A DNA stretch of 64,000 nucleotides from Anaerolineae bacterium (GCA_022071955.1 JAJVIM010000015.1:1-64000); one strand, 5' to 3'; counted from the first letter of the stretch, positions 44,168 to 52,889 are shown. The notes: generated from the letters alone by a model not told the origin. Numbers and translations: made by a program.

Positions 44168-45235
44168 ATGCAGGACTTCAGTGTAGAAGTAATCACCCGT
44201 AGCCTGGGAGAAGTTGGCACTACCGTGCTCTATATTGTGGTAGGCACAATTATCCTGGAATTGATCCTCTACGTAGTGTTTGGGAAATTGTTAAAAAACC
44301 GGTACACACTGCCAGTTATGTTGTTAGGGCCGGCGGTGGTGGGCCTGCTTGCGTTAATTGTTTATCCTCTGCTGTGGGAGTTTAATCTGTCCTTTACCAA
44401 TATGAGCCTGCGCAACTTTGGCGACAAAGCGCAGTACACCTGGCTGGTTTGCCAGACAAATCCGGACAAAATAAATAATTTTGTCACCGATTGTCTGATC
44501 AAAAACTATGCCGATGTCTTTCGGCTGCCGGTGCTGAAGCAGGCTTTCTTTTTCCCCGTATTTCTAAGAACCGTACTGTGGACCGCTGTTAATGTCATTT
44601 TCCATGTGGTTGGCGGCCTCGGGTTGGCCCTGTTGTTGAACCGGCCTATGCGCGGCAAGGGAATCTATCGCACGTTCATCATCTTGCCCTGGGCTATTCC
44701 GCAGGTTATTGCGGCGTTGGCCTGGCGCGGCGAATTTAATTACGAATTTGGTTTTGTCAATCTTTTGCTGGGACAGGTGGGTATCCCGCCGATTCAATGG
44801 TTAACCGCGCCCGGCTGGAATTTTGTGGCGATGTGTATCGTCAATATCTGGTTGGGCATCCCCTTTATGATGGTCATTTTGCTGGGCGGGCTGCAAAGTA
44901 TCTCCAGCGAGTATTACGAGGCCGCCGAAATTGACGGGGCCAGCGGCTTTCAACAATTCAGAAACATCACTTTGCCCCTGTTGCAGCCGGTGATGACCCC
45001 GGCCATTATTCTGGGCACAATCTGGACGTTCAACAATTTCAACGTGCCCTACTTTATCAACCAAAATGAACTGGAATCGAGCGATATTCTGGTGACCGCT
45101 TTATTCAGGGCGGCGTTCCAATATAATCGTTACGGCTTTGCCGCGGCCTTTGCTTTTGTTATATTCATTTTCTTACTGCTTTACTCTATTTTCTATATCC
45201 GGTTTACCGGCGCTTTGAAGGAGGTGAACACGTGA
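44168..45235 (+). CDS. Sugar-type ABC importer permease (MalF-like)
   Basis: 355 residues, multi-pass membrane protein. Two N-terminal hydrophobic segments precede the conserved core. The ATPase-contacting EAA loop is seen as EYYEAAEIDGASGFQQFRNI near residues 248-267, followed by LPLLQPVMTPAIIL. The segment YTWLVCQTNPDKINNFVTDC after the second membrane helix is an external insertion with two cysteines. Forms the transmembrane channel with the permease at 45232. Its stop overlaps the next start (GTGA), and the last codons carry GGAGGTGA, the next gene's ribosome site. Confidence 0.92.
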   Translation: MQDFSVEVITRSLGEVGTTVLYIVVGTIILELILYVVFGKLLKNRYTLPVMLLGPAVVGLLALIVYPLLWEFNLSFTNMSLRNFGDKAQYTWLVCQTNPDKINNFVTDCLIKNYADVFRLPVLKQAFFFPVFLRTVLWTAVNVIFHVVGGLGLALLLNRPMRGKGIYRTFIILPWAIPQVIAALAWRGEFNYEFGFVNLLLGQVGIPPIQWLTAPGWNFVAMCIVNIWLGIPFMMVILLGGLQSISSEYYEAAEIDGASGFQQFRNITLPLLQPVMTPAIILGTIWTFNNFNVPYFINQNELESSDILVTALFRAAFQYNRYGFAAAFAFVIFIFLLLYSIFYIRFTGALKEVNT

Positions 45236-46155
45236 GTACAACCACCAGTTCCCGCACATCAACCCAAACGGTATCCAGAAAAAAACCGGAGAGCGCCGTT
45301 GGCCGCTTTTTCTACGCCCAACGCGGTGACAGCCCTTTTAAGCGATTGCTGATTCATCTGACTCTTATTCTGGCTTCGGTGATTGCCGTTTACCCTGTGC
45401 TGCGCGTGGTCACCATCTCGCTCCGGCCCGGCGACCGGCTGCTCTCTACCTCGCTGGCCATCATTCCGGCCGATGCCAGTTTTGAAAACTACATTAAAGT
45501 TTTAACCGCTACCGATTTTGTGCTGTGGGTCTGGAACAGCCTCGCCATTACCGCCGCCACGGCTATTATCGGTGTAATCCTGGCCTCCACATCGGCGTAT
45601 GCGTTTTCACGCTGGCGTTTTCCCGGCCGAAACGCCGGCCTGATTTTCCTGCTGGCCACGCAAATGATTCCGGCCGCAATGTTGATGGTGCCTTTGTTTA
45701 TTTTGGCGGTACAGGTCAACCTCATTGGCACGTATCGTGGTTTGGTCATTGCCTATTCGGTCACTTCCATTCCGTTCAGTATCTGGATTTTGAAAGGCTA
45801 CTACGATACGATTCCTGTCGATTTGGAGCAGGCGGCCATGATTGACGGCGCCACTCGAATGATGGCCTTTTACCGCATCATCCTGCCGCTTTCTACTCCG
45901 GCGTTGGCCGTTGTTTTTCTGTTTAACTTTATGACGGCCTGGAACGATTATCTGCTGGCCCGCATATTTTTGGCCAACGCCACCGATATTTGGACCTGGC
46001 CGTTGGGGTTGCAACTGCTGCAAGGGCAATTTACCACGGCCTGGGGCCAGTTTGCTGCCGCCTCTATTTTGGTGATGATTCCGGTGGTTTCGCTGTTCCT
46101 CTACTCATCAAAATATCTGATTGGCGGCTTAACGGCCGGGGGAGTCAAAGGGTAA
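45232..46155 (+). CDS. Sugar-type ABC importer permease (MalG-like)
   Basis: 307 residues, GTG start at 45232 overlapping the previous stop by 4 bp. A polar N-terminus (~45 residues) precedes six predicted membrane helices. The EAA loop is DLEQAAMIDGATRMMAFYRI near residues 198-217, followed by ILPLSTPALAVVFLFNFM, and the C-terminal end is KYLIGGLTAGGVKG, the classic MalG-type ending that contacts the substrate path. Second half of the import channel. The stop codon TAA is followed at once by the GTG start of the adenosine deaminase gene. Confidence 0.92.
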   Translation: MSTTTSSRTSTQTVSRKKPESAVGRFFYAQRGDSPFKRLLIHLTLILASVIAVYPVLRVVTISLRPGDRLLSTSLAIIPADASFENYIKVLTATDFVLWVWNSLAITAATAIIGVILASTSAYAFSRWRFPGRNAGLIFLLATQMIPAAMLMVPLFILAVQVNLIGTYRGLVIAYSVTSIPFSIWILKGYYDTIPVDLEQAAMIDGATRMMAFYRIILPLSTPALAVVFLFNFMTAWNDYLLARIFLANATDIWTWPLGLQLLQGQFTTAWGQFAAASILVMIPVVSLFLYSSKYLIGGLTAGGVKG

Positions 46156-47217
46156 GTGACCATTTCTCAATTCATCCGGGTGCTGCCTAAAGCCGAAATC
46201 CACGTTCATCTGGAAGGCGCTATCCAGCCGGAAACCGTGCTGGCGCTGGCCCGCCGCCACAATCAGCTCGACCGGCTGCCGGCGGCCGATGTGGCCGGGT
46301 TGCGTCGCTGGTTTACTTTTACCGATTTTCCCCATTTTGTAAAAATCTACCTGACCATTCAGGATTTGCTGCGCACGCCCGCCGATTTTGAGCTGATCGC
46401 CTATCAATGCGGCGTCGATATGGCCGCCCAAAATATCCGTTACCGCGAAGCCACGGTTACGCCCTTTACCCACACCGACTACCAAAACAAAGGGTTGACC
46501 ATCGATGACATTCTGGCCGGTCTCGAAGCCGGTCGGCAGCGGGCAGCCGCCGAATTTGGCGTCGAAATTCGCTGGGTGTTTGATATTCCGCGCAATTTGA
46601 GTTTTCGGAATGGCGGCTACAGCCCCGTACCCGCCGAGCGCACGCTGGAATATGCCCTCGCCGGGCGAAACCGCGGCGTGGTTGGCTTTGGCCTGGGCGG
46701 GTATGAAGTCGGTGCGCCGCCGGAGCCGTTTGCCCACGTTTTTGCCCGGGCCAAGCCCACCGGGCTGCTGTGCGTGCCCCACGCCGGCGAAACGGCCGGG
46801 CCGGACAGCGTGTGGGGCGCTGTGCGCCAATTACAGGCCGACCGGATTGGTCACGGCGTGCGCGCCATCGAAGACCCGGCCTTGCTGGTCGAGCTGCGGG
46901 CGCGCCAGATTCCGCTGGAAATTAACCCCACCAGCAACGTTTGCCTCGGCGTTTACCGCCGGCTGGCCGAACACCCGCTGCCTCATCTGGATCGGATGGG
47001 GCTGAAGATCACCGTCAACAGTGACGACCCGCCGCTGTTCAACACCTCACTCAGCCACGAATATCAGTTTTTGCTCGATGAATTTGGCTACAGCCAGGCC
47101 GATGTCATTCGATTGGCCCGCAACGCCTTTGAGGTGTGCGGCGTCGAGCCGGACGTAAAAACCCGGCTGCTGTCCGATTTTGACCGCCGGGTGACCGGCC
47201 TCGGGACAGATATCTAA
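46156..47217 (+). CDS. add: Adenosine deaminase-family protein
   Basis: 353 residues, GTG start at 46156 directly after the permease stop. Metal-dependent amidohydrolase barrel: His16 and His18 (KAEIHVHLEGA), His209 with catalytic Glu212 (CVPHAGETAGPDSVW), RIGHGVRA, and the closing VNSDDPPLFNTSL with paired Asp. It deaminates adenosine or deoxyadenosine to inosine; aminodeoxyfutalosine and other adenosine-like substrates are possible in this family. Because it is translated right behind a binding-protein-dependent importer, the importer may bring in a nucleoside or the enzyme may use an imported compound. That link is inference. Confidence 0.88.
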   Translation: MTISQFIRVLPKAEIHVHLEGAIQPETVLALARRHNQLDRLPAADVAGLRRWFTFTDFPHFVKIYLTIQDLLRTPADFELIAYQCGVDMAAQNIRYREATVTPFTHTDYQNKGLTIDDILAGLEAGRQRAAAEFGVEIRWVFDIPRNLSFRNGGYSPVPAERTLEYALAGRNRGVVGFGLGGYEVGAPPEPFAHVFARAKPTGLLCVPHAGETAGPDSVWGAVRQLQADRIGHGVRAIEDPALLVELRARQIPLEINPTSNVCLGVYRRLAEHPLPHLDRMGLKITVNSDDPPLFNTSLSHEYQFLLDEFGYSQADVIRLARNAFEVCGVEPDVKTRLLSDFDRRVTGLGTDI

Positions 47218-47219
47218 AT

Positions 47220-47247
47220 TTGCTTTCAAGAACAAAAGTTCTATAAT
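47220..47247 (+). promoter_or_regulatory. Promoter of the VOC / O-methyltransferase pair
   Basis: TTGCTT (47220-47225), 16 nt, TATAAT (47242-47247), starting 3 bp after the deaminase stop. Confidence 0.55.
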
Positions 47248-47315
47248 ATTCCCCAAAAATAACACAGGGACAGGAGACCTTCGCTTTGCTCAGGGGGACG
47301 TGCTTGAGTGTTTCT

Positions 47316-47350
47316 CTAATTCCTAACCCCTAACTCCTGAATCCTATTTT
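47316..47350. repeat. Heptamer repeat upstream of the VOC gene
   Basis: CTAATTC, CTAACCC, CTAACTC, CTGAATC, CTATTTT in perfect 7-nt phase, between the promoter at 47220 and the ATG at 47366. The same unit family as one arm of the element at 52014. Confidence 0.85.
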
Positions 47351-47365
47351 CACGGGAGGAAAATT

Positions 47366-47752
47366 ATGGACTTTGGTTACACAATTTTGTACGTGAGTGA
47401 TGTGTTGCGCGCCGTAGAATTTTACGAAGCGGCCTTTGATTTGCAGCGCCGCTTTGTCCACGAGGCCGGCCAATATGCCGAAATGGCCACCGGCGCAACC
47501 ACGCTGTCGTTTGCCGCCAACGAGCTGGCCGAGTCGGGATTGCCGCAAGGTTTCCGGCGCAACAGCCCGGCTGAACCCCCGGCCGGCATCGAAATTGCGT
47601 TTACCACCACCGACGTGCCGGCCGCGTTTGCCCGCGCGGTTGGGGCCGGCGCTGTCGCCGTGGCCGAGCCGGTGACCAAGCCGTGGGGCCAAACCGTGGC
47701 CTACGTCCGTGATCTGGACGGGGTGTTGGTAGAAATTTGCACCCCGATGTAA
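47366..47752 (+). CDS. VOC-superfamily (glyoxalase/dioxygenase fold) protein
   Basis: 128 residues, two beta-alpha-beta-beta-beta units. Seen: FGYTILYVSDVLRAVEFYEAA at the N-terminus, EIAFTTTDVPAAFARAVGAG in the middle, and KPWGQTVAYVRDLDGVLVEI at the end, with the conserved Glu (VLVEI) as a metal ligand. The first-strand position has Tyr rather than His, so metal binding and activity are uncertain; many VOC proteins bind or sequester small molecules. Ribosome site GGGAGG precedes ATG 47366. The next gene follows after 9 bp. Confidence 0.85.
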   Translation: MDFGYTILYVSDVLRAVEFYEAAFDLQRRFVHEAGQYAEMATGATTLSFAANELAESGLPQGFRRNSPAEPPAGIEIAFTTTDVPAAFARAVGAGAVAVAEPVTKPWGQTVAYVRDLDGVLVEICTPM

Positions 47753-47761
47753 AATCTGGCT

Positions 47762-48352
47762 ATGTTTCTTGATATTCCGCCCGCCATATTGGCCCAAATG
47801 AAATATCTGGAAGAGATTGACGCCCGCGACCGCGAGGACGGCACGCCGCGAATGCAGCGACTGCGCCAGATTACGCCGGACACCGGCAAATTTTTGGCGC
47901 TGCTGCTGGCCAATACGCCCGCCGGCCCGGTCATCGAAATTGGGACCAGCGCCGGATATTCCACGTTGTGGCTGGCGCTGGCCTGCCGGCAAACAGGCCG
48001 AAAAATAACCACTTTTGAAGTGCTGCCGGAAAAAGCCGAGCTGGCTGCTGCAACCTTTCGGCGGGCTGGGGTTGAGGATACGGTTGAGCTGGTGCCGGGC
48101 GATGTCCGCGACTATCTGCCGCAAATGGGCGCGGTCTCGTTTTGTTTTTTGGATGCGGAAAAAGAGGTCTACGCCGCCTGCTACGAGGCGGTCATCCCTA
48201 AACTGGTCAGGGGTGGGCTGCTGGTGGCCGATAACGCCATCAACCACCGGCAAATGCTGGCCCCGATGCTCAACCGGGCGCTCACGGATGCGCGGGTTGA
48301 TGCGTTGATTGTGCCGGTGGGCAAAGGCGAGCTGGTCTGCCGTAAAATTTAA
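47762..48352 (+). CDS. Class I SAM-dependent O-methyltransferase
   Basis: 196 residues. AdoMet motif I is [18 protein letters not shown], followed by [14 protein letters not shown] (the acidic ribose-binding residue), then [19 protein letters not shown] with the metal-binding Asp-Ala-Glu pattern, and [14 protein letters not shown]. This order fits the caffeoyl-CoA/catechol O-methyltransferase-type family, which needs Mg. Substrate not readable. It follows the VOC gene by 9 bp with a weak ribosome site, suggesting translational reinitiation. A shared bidirectional terminator (48559-48594) separates it from convergent ileS. Confidence 0.87.
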   Translation: MFLDIPPAILAQMKYLEEIDARDREDGTPRMQRLRQITPDTGKFLALLLANTPAGPVIEIGTSAGYSTLWLALACRQTGRKITTFEVLPEKAELAAATFRRAGVEDTVELVPGDVRDYLPQMGAVSFCFLDAEKEVYAACYEAVIPKLVRGGLLVADNAINHRQMLAPMLNRALTDARVDALIVPVGKGELVCRKI

Positions 48353-48381
48353 TCAGGAATCAGGAATCAGGAGTCAAGGAA
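48353..48381. repeat. Heptamer repeat after the O-methyltransferase gene
   Basis: TCAGGAA, TCAGGAA, TCAGGAG, TCAAGGA, beginning at the stop codon. Same unit style as 61203. Confidence 0.8.
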
Positions 48382-48393
48382 AATCTCTGGCAT

Positions 48394-48495
48394 GTCACTC
48401 TGAGTGACCGGCGGGAGCGAAGAGTCCCAAAAACGTCATTCCCGCGAAAGCGGGAATCCAAAAAATAACTGGACTCCCGCGAAAGCGGGGGTGAC
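48394..48495. repeat. Composite of intergenic palindromic repeats
   Basis: Starts with GTCACTCTGAG...GGGAGCGAAGAGTC (48394-48427), related to one arm of the repeat at 60097. Then two REP-like palindromes follow, each with core CCCGCGAAAGCGGG: one flanked by GTCATT and ATCCA, the other by TGGACT and GTGAC, lying inverted to each other (48435-48495). Their flanks are mirror images, as in small inverted-repeat elements. Shorter copies of this kind are common in bacterial intergenic DNA. Confidence 0.7.
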
Positions 48496-48558
48496 AAAAC
48501 CGAAATGAGAAGAAACGAGTGTGGTTTTTTCGGGATGATTTAAATTTTGGAACTGCCT

Positions 48559-48594
48559 AAAAAAGAGGCCGGGTGTGCGCCCGGCCTCTTTTTT
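48559..48594. terminator. Bidirectional terminator between O-methyltransferase and ileS
   Basis: AAAAGAGGCCGGG, loop of 6 nt, then the complementary arm and six T. A strong GC-rich stem with A-run and T-run on opposite sides serves both convergent genes. Confidence 0.85.
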
Positions 48595-48595
48595 G

Positions 48596-51500
48596 TTACG
48601 CCCGTTTTACGCCGAGCATCACGTCGTCGCCGTCTACGCGCTCTTTGCGCTGGAAGGCTTTTTCAGGAATCAACTGGTGCTCAATGGCAACCGCCAGCGT
48701 TTCATCTTTAATGTACTCCGCCCAGGTTTTGAACACCCGGTAAACCGCGCCTTCGGCCTGGTGGTAAATGGTAATCCGGTCGCTGATGTCAAAGCCGGCA
48801 TCTTTGCGCATATTCTGGATGCGGCGTACCAGTTCGCGGGCCAGCCCTTCGGCGGCCAGATCTTCGGTGATGGCCGTATCAATACCCACGGTGATGAGCT
48901 TGTCGGCGGCCACGGCCAGTCCTTCGGCCTGCTCAGTTTGCACCAGCAACTCCTCCGGCGTCAGTTCGATCTCCTGCCCGTCCACCGCCAGCAGCACGTT
49001 TTCCCCGGCGTTAATTTTGGCGACCATCGCGCCGGCGTCCCCGGCTTCGAGCGCGGCGCGCACCGCCGGCACCAGCTTGCCCAGCTTTTTGCCCAGTAGT
49101 TTCAGGTTGGGCAGCACTTTGTATTCCACCAGACTGCCGGCTTCCTGCACAAATTCCACCGCTTTCACGTTCAGTTCGTCCATGACAATGGCAGTCAGTT
49201 CGGCGGACAGGTGCGGCTGGTCGCCGGCGTGAACCAGGGCGCGGGCCAGCGGCTGGCGCACTTTGAGCTGAGCGCTGTCGCGGGCGGCCAGCCCCAGGCT
49301 GGCAATGCGCCGGGTGAGATCCATTTGCTCCAGCAGCGCCGCGTCGATGGCGGAGTCATCGGCCTGCGGCCAGGTGCAGTGGTGCACGCTTTCCGGCGCG
49401 CTGGCATCGACGCCGCGCACCAAATTCTGGTACATCACTTCGGTAACAAAGGGCGTGACCGGGGCCAGTAGTTTGGTCAGTGTGACCAGCACGTGGTAGA
49501 GCGTGGCGTAGGCGGCGTCTTTGTCGGCGTCGTGCTCGCTGCGCCAGAAACGGCGGCGGCTGCGGCGCACGTACCAGTTGGTCAGGTCTTCGATCAAATC
49601 CTGCACGGCCAGCGTGGCCCGGTAGGCGTCGTAATCCTCAAAGTTTTGGGTGACGCGAGCGACAACCTCATTCAAGCGGGATAAAATCCACTGATCCAAC
49701 GGATTTACGATTTTGGATTTTGGATTTACGATTGTTTCTTCGTCTCGTAAATCGTAAATCGTAAATAGTAAATCGTGGGCCGTGGGTTGCCAGCCATCCA
49801 GCTTGGCGTACGTGACAAAAAAGTTGTACACGTTCCACAGCGGGATGAGGAACTGGCGGCGAGCCTCGTCGGCGCGGTGGTAGCCAAAGAGCAGGTTTTG
49901 CTCCGGTTTTTGGTTGCAGTACATCCAGCGCATCACATCGACGCCCATTTTATCGGCGGCCTCGTTAAATTCAATACTGTTGCCCCAGCTTTTGTGCATG
50001 GGGCGGCCGTCTTCGGCCCAGAGGGTGGCGTAGCCAAAGTTGCTCATAAAACTGGGGCTGCGGTCGATGATGCCGCCCATCACCAGCATGCTGTAAAACC
50101 AGTTGCGGAACTGGCCGGGGAAGCTCTCGCTGATCCAGTCGGCGGGGTACCATTTTTGCCAATAGCCCGGCTCGCTGCGATAGCGCAGGGTGCTAAAGCT
50201 GACAATCCCGGCATCGAGCCAGGGGTTGCCCACGTCGGTCACGCGGGTCATGGTGCTGCCGCACTCGTCGCACTTCAGCTTGACGGCATCGATGTAAGGC
50301 CGGTGCGGGGTGTGGCCTTCAAACACCTCGTAGCCCTGCACGGCCCGTTCTTTCAACTCGATGTCGTCACCCACCACCGTCCAGTGGTCGCACGCCGGGT
50401 TGTCGCACTCCCAAATGGGCAGAGCCAGCCCCCAGTAGCGGTTCTTTTTGGAGATCATCCAGTCGTGCATATTTTTGAGCCAGTCCAGCTCGCGTTCCAG
50501 GCCAAAGCTGGGAATCCAGCGAATCTGGCGGGTGATGTCCATTAAAATGGGGCGCAGGCCGTCCATGCTGATGAACCACTCATCCACCAGCCGGAATACC
50601 AGCTCGGTTTTGCAGCGCCAGCAGGTGGGGTAGCGGTGGGTGTATTTTTCAATGTGGTAGAGCAGCCCCTTTTCTTTGAGATTGTCGAAAATAGGCGTGG
50701 CTACCTCGCCGACCTGCTGGCCGGTGAGCCAGTCGAACCCATCCACGTAGTAGCCCTCGTCGTTGAGTGGGGCGATGATGGGCAGGCCGTTTTGTTTGCC
50801 CAGTTGAAAGTCTTCCGCGCCGGCGCCGGGGGCAATGTGAACAATGCCCGTGCCTTCTTCCTCGCCCACTTCTTCCCAGGCGATGACCCGGTGCGCTTCT
50901 TTGGCGGTGACAGTGATGCCTTCGATCAGCTCTTTGATGGCGGTGAGGCCGCCGGGCCGGTTGGCGGCGGGCAGGTCGTCAAACGGCCCGTCATACGCCC
51001 AGCCGAGCATTTCTTTGCCTTTGAGCGTGCCCAGCACTTCATATTTGCCGCGCAGCATTTTGAGCGTGCCTTTGCTCAGATAGTACACGTCGCCGCTATC
51101 GAGCATTTTGACTTTGGCGTAATCCAGGTTCGGGCCAACGGCGGCGGCCACGTTGCTGGTGAGCGTCCACGGGGTGGTGGTCCACACCAGCAGCGCCGCG
51201 CCGGGTTGGTCGCGCAGCGGGAATTTTACGGTGACGCTGCGGTGGGTGATTTCGGCGTAGCCATCGGTCACAATTTCATGCTGGCTGATGCCGGTGGCGC
51301 AGCGGGGACACCAGGGCATTACGTCTGCCCCGCGATAGAGCCAGCCTTCGTCGTGGCAAATTTTAAGGGCGCGCCAGATCATGTAGTTGTTTTCGGTGGA
51401 AAAGGTGTAGTAGCTGCCGCCCATTTCCGGCATGCCCAGCCGGCCCACAATATCCTCAACGGTGCTGGTCAGCGGCCCCAGCGGCCCGTCCACGGTGATT

Positions 51501-51997
51501 TCTTCCTGCGGATTGGCCACAATTTTATCGCCGAGCTGGTTGAGCTGCTGCTGGTCGTTCCAGTCCATCCAGTAACCCAGCCGGATCGACTGGTTGGTTT
51601 GCACGCCGGAGTAGCGCAGCACGCGCTCTTTGCACTTGTTGACAAAGTTGGCCACGCCAAACTCTTCGATGTCTTTTTTGGTTTTAAAGCCCATCTCTTT
51701 TTCTACTTCTACTTCCACCCACAGGCCCTGGCAGTCGAAGCCCTGCTGGTGGCGCAGTTCGTAGCCGCGCATGGCCCAAAAGCGGTTGTAGAGGTCTTTG
51801 TAAGTACGGCCCCAGGCGTGATGCACGCCCATCGGGTTGTTGGCGGTGATGGGGCCATCGATGAAGCTCCATTTTTTATCGCGGCCGGGCATCATCGCCC
51901 GCAGCTTTTGAAAGGATTGATTATCCTGCCACCATTGCAGGGTGTCGCGCTCTTGCGCGGGAAAATCCGGGTTTGATGGTACATCGTTAAAAGGCAT
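48596..51997 (-). CDS. ileS: Isoleucyl-tRNA synthetase with in-frame repeat element
   Basis: 1133 residues. It charges tRNA-Ile. The class I signatures are divergent: the HIGH region reads NNPMGVHHAWGRTYKD (residues 53-68, His60 kept), and the KMSKS region reads PMHKSWGN, keeping the reactive Lys. The editing domain is present (TTPWTLTSNVAAAVGP; HIAPGAGAEDFQLG). CDNPACDH and CDECGS are candidate zinc motifs in the central part. The anticodon domain starts at LDQWILSRLNEV. Just before it, residues ~741-766 (TIYDLRDEETIVNPKSKIVN) are encoded by a heptamer-repeat hairpin element and are not part of the family. Third gene of the T-box-led unit. Its start ATG 51997 has AGGAG upstream. Confidence 0.95.
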   Translation of the reverse strand: MPFNDVPSNPDFPAQERDTLQWWQDNQSFQKLRAMMPGRDKKWSFIDGPITANNPMGVHHAWGRTYKDLYNRFWAMRGYELRHQQGFDCQGLWVEVEVEKEMGFKTKKDIEEFGVANFVNKCKERVLRYSGVQTNQSIRLGYWMDWNDQQQLNQLGDKIVANPQEEITVDGPLGPLTSTVEDIVGRLGMPEMGGSYYTFSTENNYMIWRALKICHDEGWLYRGADVMPWCPRCATGISQHEIVTDGYAEITHRSVTVKFPLRDQPGAALLVWTTTPWTLTSNVAAAVGPNLDYAKVKMLDSGDVYYLSKGTLKMLRGKYEVLGTLKGKEMLGWAYDGPFDDLPAANRPGGLTAIKELIEGITVTAKEAHRVIAWEEVGEEEGTGIVHIAPGAGAEDFQLGKQNGLPIIAPLNDEGYYVDGFDWLTGQQVGEVATPIFDNLKEKGLLYHIEKYTHRYPTCWRCKTELVFRLVDEWFISMDGLRPILMDITRQIRWIPSFGLERELDWLKNMHDWMISKKNRYWGLALPIWECDNPACDHWTVVGDDIELKERAVQGYEVFEGHTPHRPYIDAVKLKCDECGSTMTRVTDVGNPWLDAGIVSFSTLRYRSEPGYWQKWYPADWISESFPGQFRNWFYSMLVMGGIIDRSPSFMSNFGYATLWAEDGRPMHKSWGNSIEFNEAADKMGVDVMRWMYCNQKPEQNLLFGYHRADEARRQFLIPLWNVYNFFVTYAKLDGWQPTAHDLLFTIYDLRDEETIVNPKSKIVNPLDQWILSRLNEVVARVTQNFEDYDAYRATLAVQDLIEDLTNWYVRRSRRRFWRSEHDADKDAAYATLYHVLVTLTKLLAPVTPFVTEVMYQNLVRGVDASAPESVHHCTWPQADDSAIDAALLEQMDLTRRIASLGLAARDSAQLKVRQPLARALVHAGDQPHLSAELTAIVMDELNVKAVEFVQEAGSLVEYKVLPNLKLLGKKLGKLVPAVRAALEAGDAGAMVAKINAGENVLLAVDGQEIELTPEELLVQTEQAEGLAVAADKLITVGIDTAITEDLAAEGLARELVRRIQNMRKDAGFDISDRITIYHQAEGAVYRVFKTWAEYIKDETLAVAIEHQLIPEKAFQRKERVDGDDVMLGVKRA
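49702..49776 (-). repeat. Heptamer-phased hairpin element inside ileS
   Basis: Plus strand: GATTTAC, GATTTTG, GATTTTG, GATTTAC, GATT... (49702-49734), a short spacer, then TAAATCG repeated four times with one change (49747-49775). The two arms are complementary (GATTTAC against GTAAATC). Length is compatible with the reading frame, so IleRS stays open. The GATTTTG units recur in the intergenic gap at 58857. Confidence 0.85.
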
Positions 51998-52013
51998 AGT
52001 TTGCTCCTGAAAG

Positions 52014-52088
52014 TAGGAATTAGAGGTTAGGGGTTAGGAATTAGAGATTAATTTTTCCCTAATTCCTAACTCCTGATTCCTAACCCCT
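52014..52088. repeat. Heptamer-phased hairpin element between alaX and ileS
   Basis: TAGGAAT, TAGAGGT, TAGGGGT, TAGGAAT, TAGAGAT (52014-52048), then after TAATTTTTC the complementary heptamers CTAATTC, CTAACTC, CTGATTC, CTAACCC. Perfect 7-nt phase on both arms. Confidence 0.85.
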
Positions 52089-52092
52089 GTTT

Positions 52093-52794
52093 TTACGAAA
52101 TTTCTAGCTCAATCCGTTTATTGATTTTACCTTTGCTTTTGTAGCCGGCCACTTTGATAGCGCCGACTTCGCGGGTGTTGGCCACGTGGGTGCCGCCATC
52201 GGCCTGTAAATCCAGCCCTTCAATTTCAACAGTGCGGACTTCGGTGATGCCTTCCGGCAGCAGGTTGATTTTGGTGCGAATCAAATCCGGGATTTGGAAG
52301 GCTTCCTCACGCGGTAAAATTTTTACGTGAACGGGCCGGGCGGCGGCCACTTCAACGTTGAGTTTTTCTTCAATTTCGCTGACCAGTTCGGCGCGGAGGG
52401 TTTCAAATTCAAAATCCATGCGGCCTTTGAGCACGTCCATATTGCCGCCGGTGACCTGCGCGCCGTAATCGCGCCAAACCACGCCGCACAAAATGTGAAA
52501 GGCGGTGTGGGTGCGCATCAGCTTGTGGCGGCGATCCCAATTGAGCTTGCCGTGGACGGTTGCGCCTTCGGCGGGCAGATCGCCTTCGAGCCAGTGCCAG
52601 ATGTGCTCGCCATGCCGTTTAACTTTGGCAACAGGCGCGCCGTTAAGCCAGCCCACATCGTTGGGTTGGCCGCCGCCGCCGGGATAAAAGGCGGTTTTGT
52701 CGAGCGCCACGGCGTTTTCATCGGGATTAACAGCCACTACCGTGGCTTCAAATTCTTGAAGATAGGCGTCGGTGTGCGCCAAAAGTTCGGTCAT
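52093..52794 (-). CDS. alaX: AlaX-type alanyl-tRNA editing protein
   Basis: 233 residues from ATG 52794, with AAAGGAAC upstream; an in-frame extension of 12 codons has no ribosome site. The N-terminal half matches the AlaRS editing region: DKTAFYPGGGGQPNDVGWL and GEHIWHWLEGD. The zinc/active site is seen as MRTHTAFHILCGV (HxxxH) and later ADGGTHVANTREVGAI. Such free-standing proteins hydrolyse Ser- or Gly-mischarged tRNA-Ala. Placement between an amino-acid permease and ileS under a T-box leader puts it in an aminoacylation unit. Confidence 0.9.
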   Translation of the reverse strand: MTELLAHTDAYLQEFEATVVAVNPDENAVALDKTAFYPGGGGQPNDVGWLNGAPVAKVKRHGEHIWHWLEGDLPAEGATVHGKLNWDRRHKLMRTHTAFHILCGVVWRDYGAQVTGGNMDVLKGRMDFEFETLRAELVSEIEEKLNVEVAAARPVHVKILPREEAFQIPDLIRTKINLLPEGITEVRTVEIEGLDLQADGGTHVANTREVGAIKVAGYKSKGKINKRIELEIS

Positions 52795-52848
52795 TTTTTT
52801 TGTTCCTTTGCAATTTGCCGGGGATTCCAAAATTTTAAGAAGTTGATA

Positions 52849-52889
52849 ACGTGTTGCGTGTTTTCATTAAAACGGAATACGCAACACGT
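52849..52889. repeat. Inverted repeat between permease and alaX
   Basis: ACGTGTTGCGT (52849-52859) and its exact complement (52879-52889), 19-nt loop. Similar in style to the larger inverted repeat at 58885-58948. No U-run, so a terminator role is unlikely. Confidence 0.7.

Noticed and set aside
48394..48495. Palindromic repeats considered as an insertion sequence
   Set aside because: No transposase gene, no target duplication seen, and the unit is about 100 bp; at most a non-autonomous remnant.
50636..51976. Plus-strand open frame of 446 codons opposite ileS, and a 256-codon one at 49775-50545
   Set aside because: Both are antisense shadows of the aminoacyl-tRNA synthetase; composition follows the reversed codons and no motif is present.
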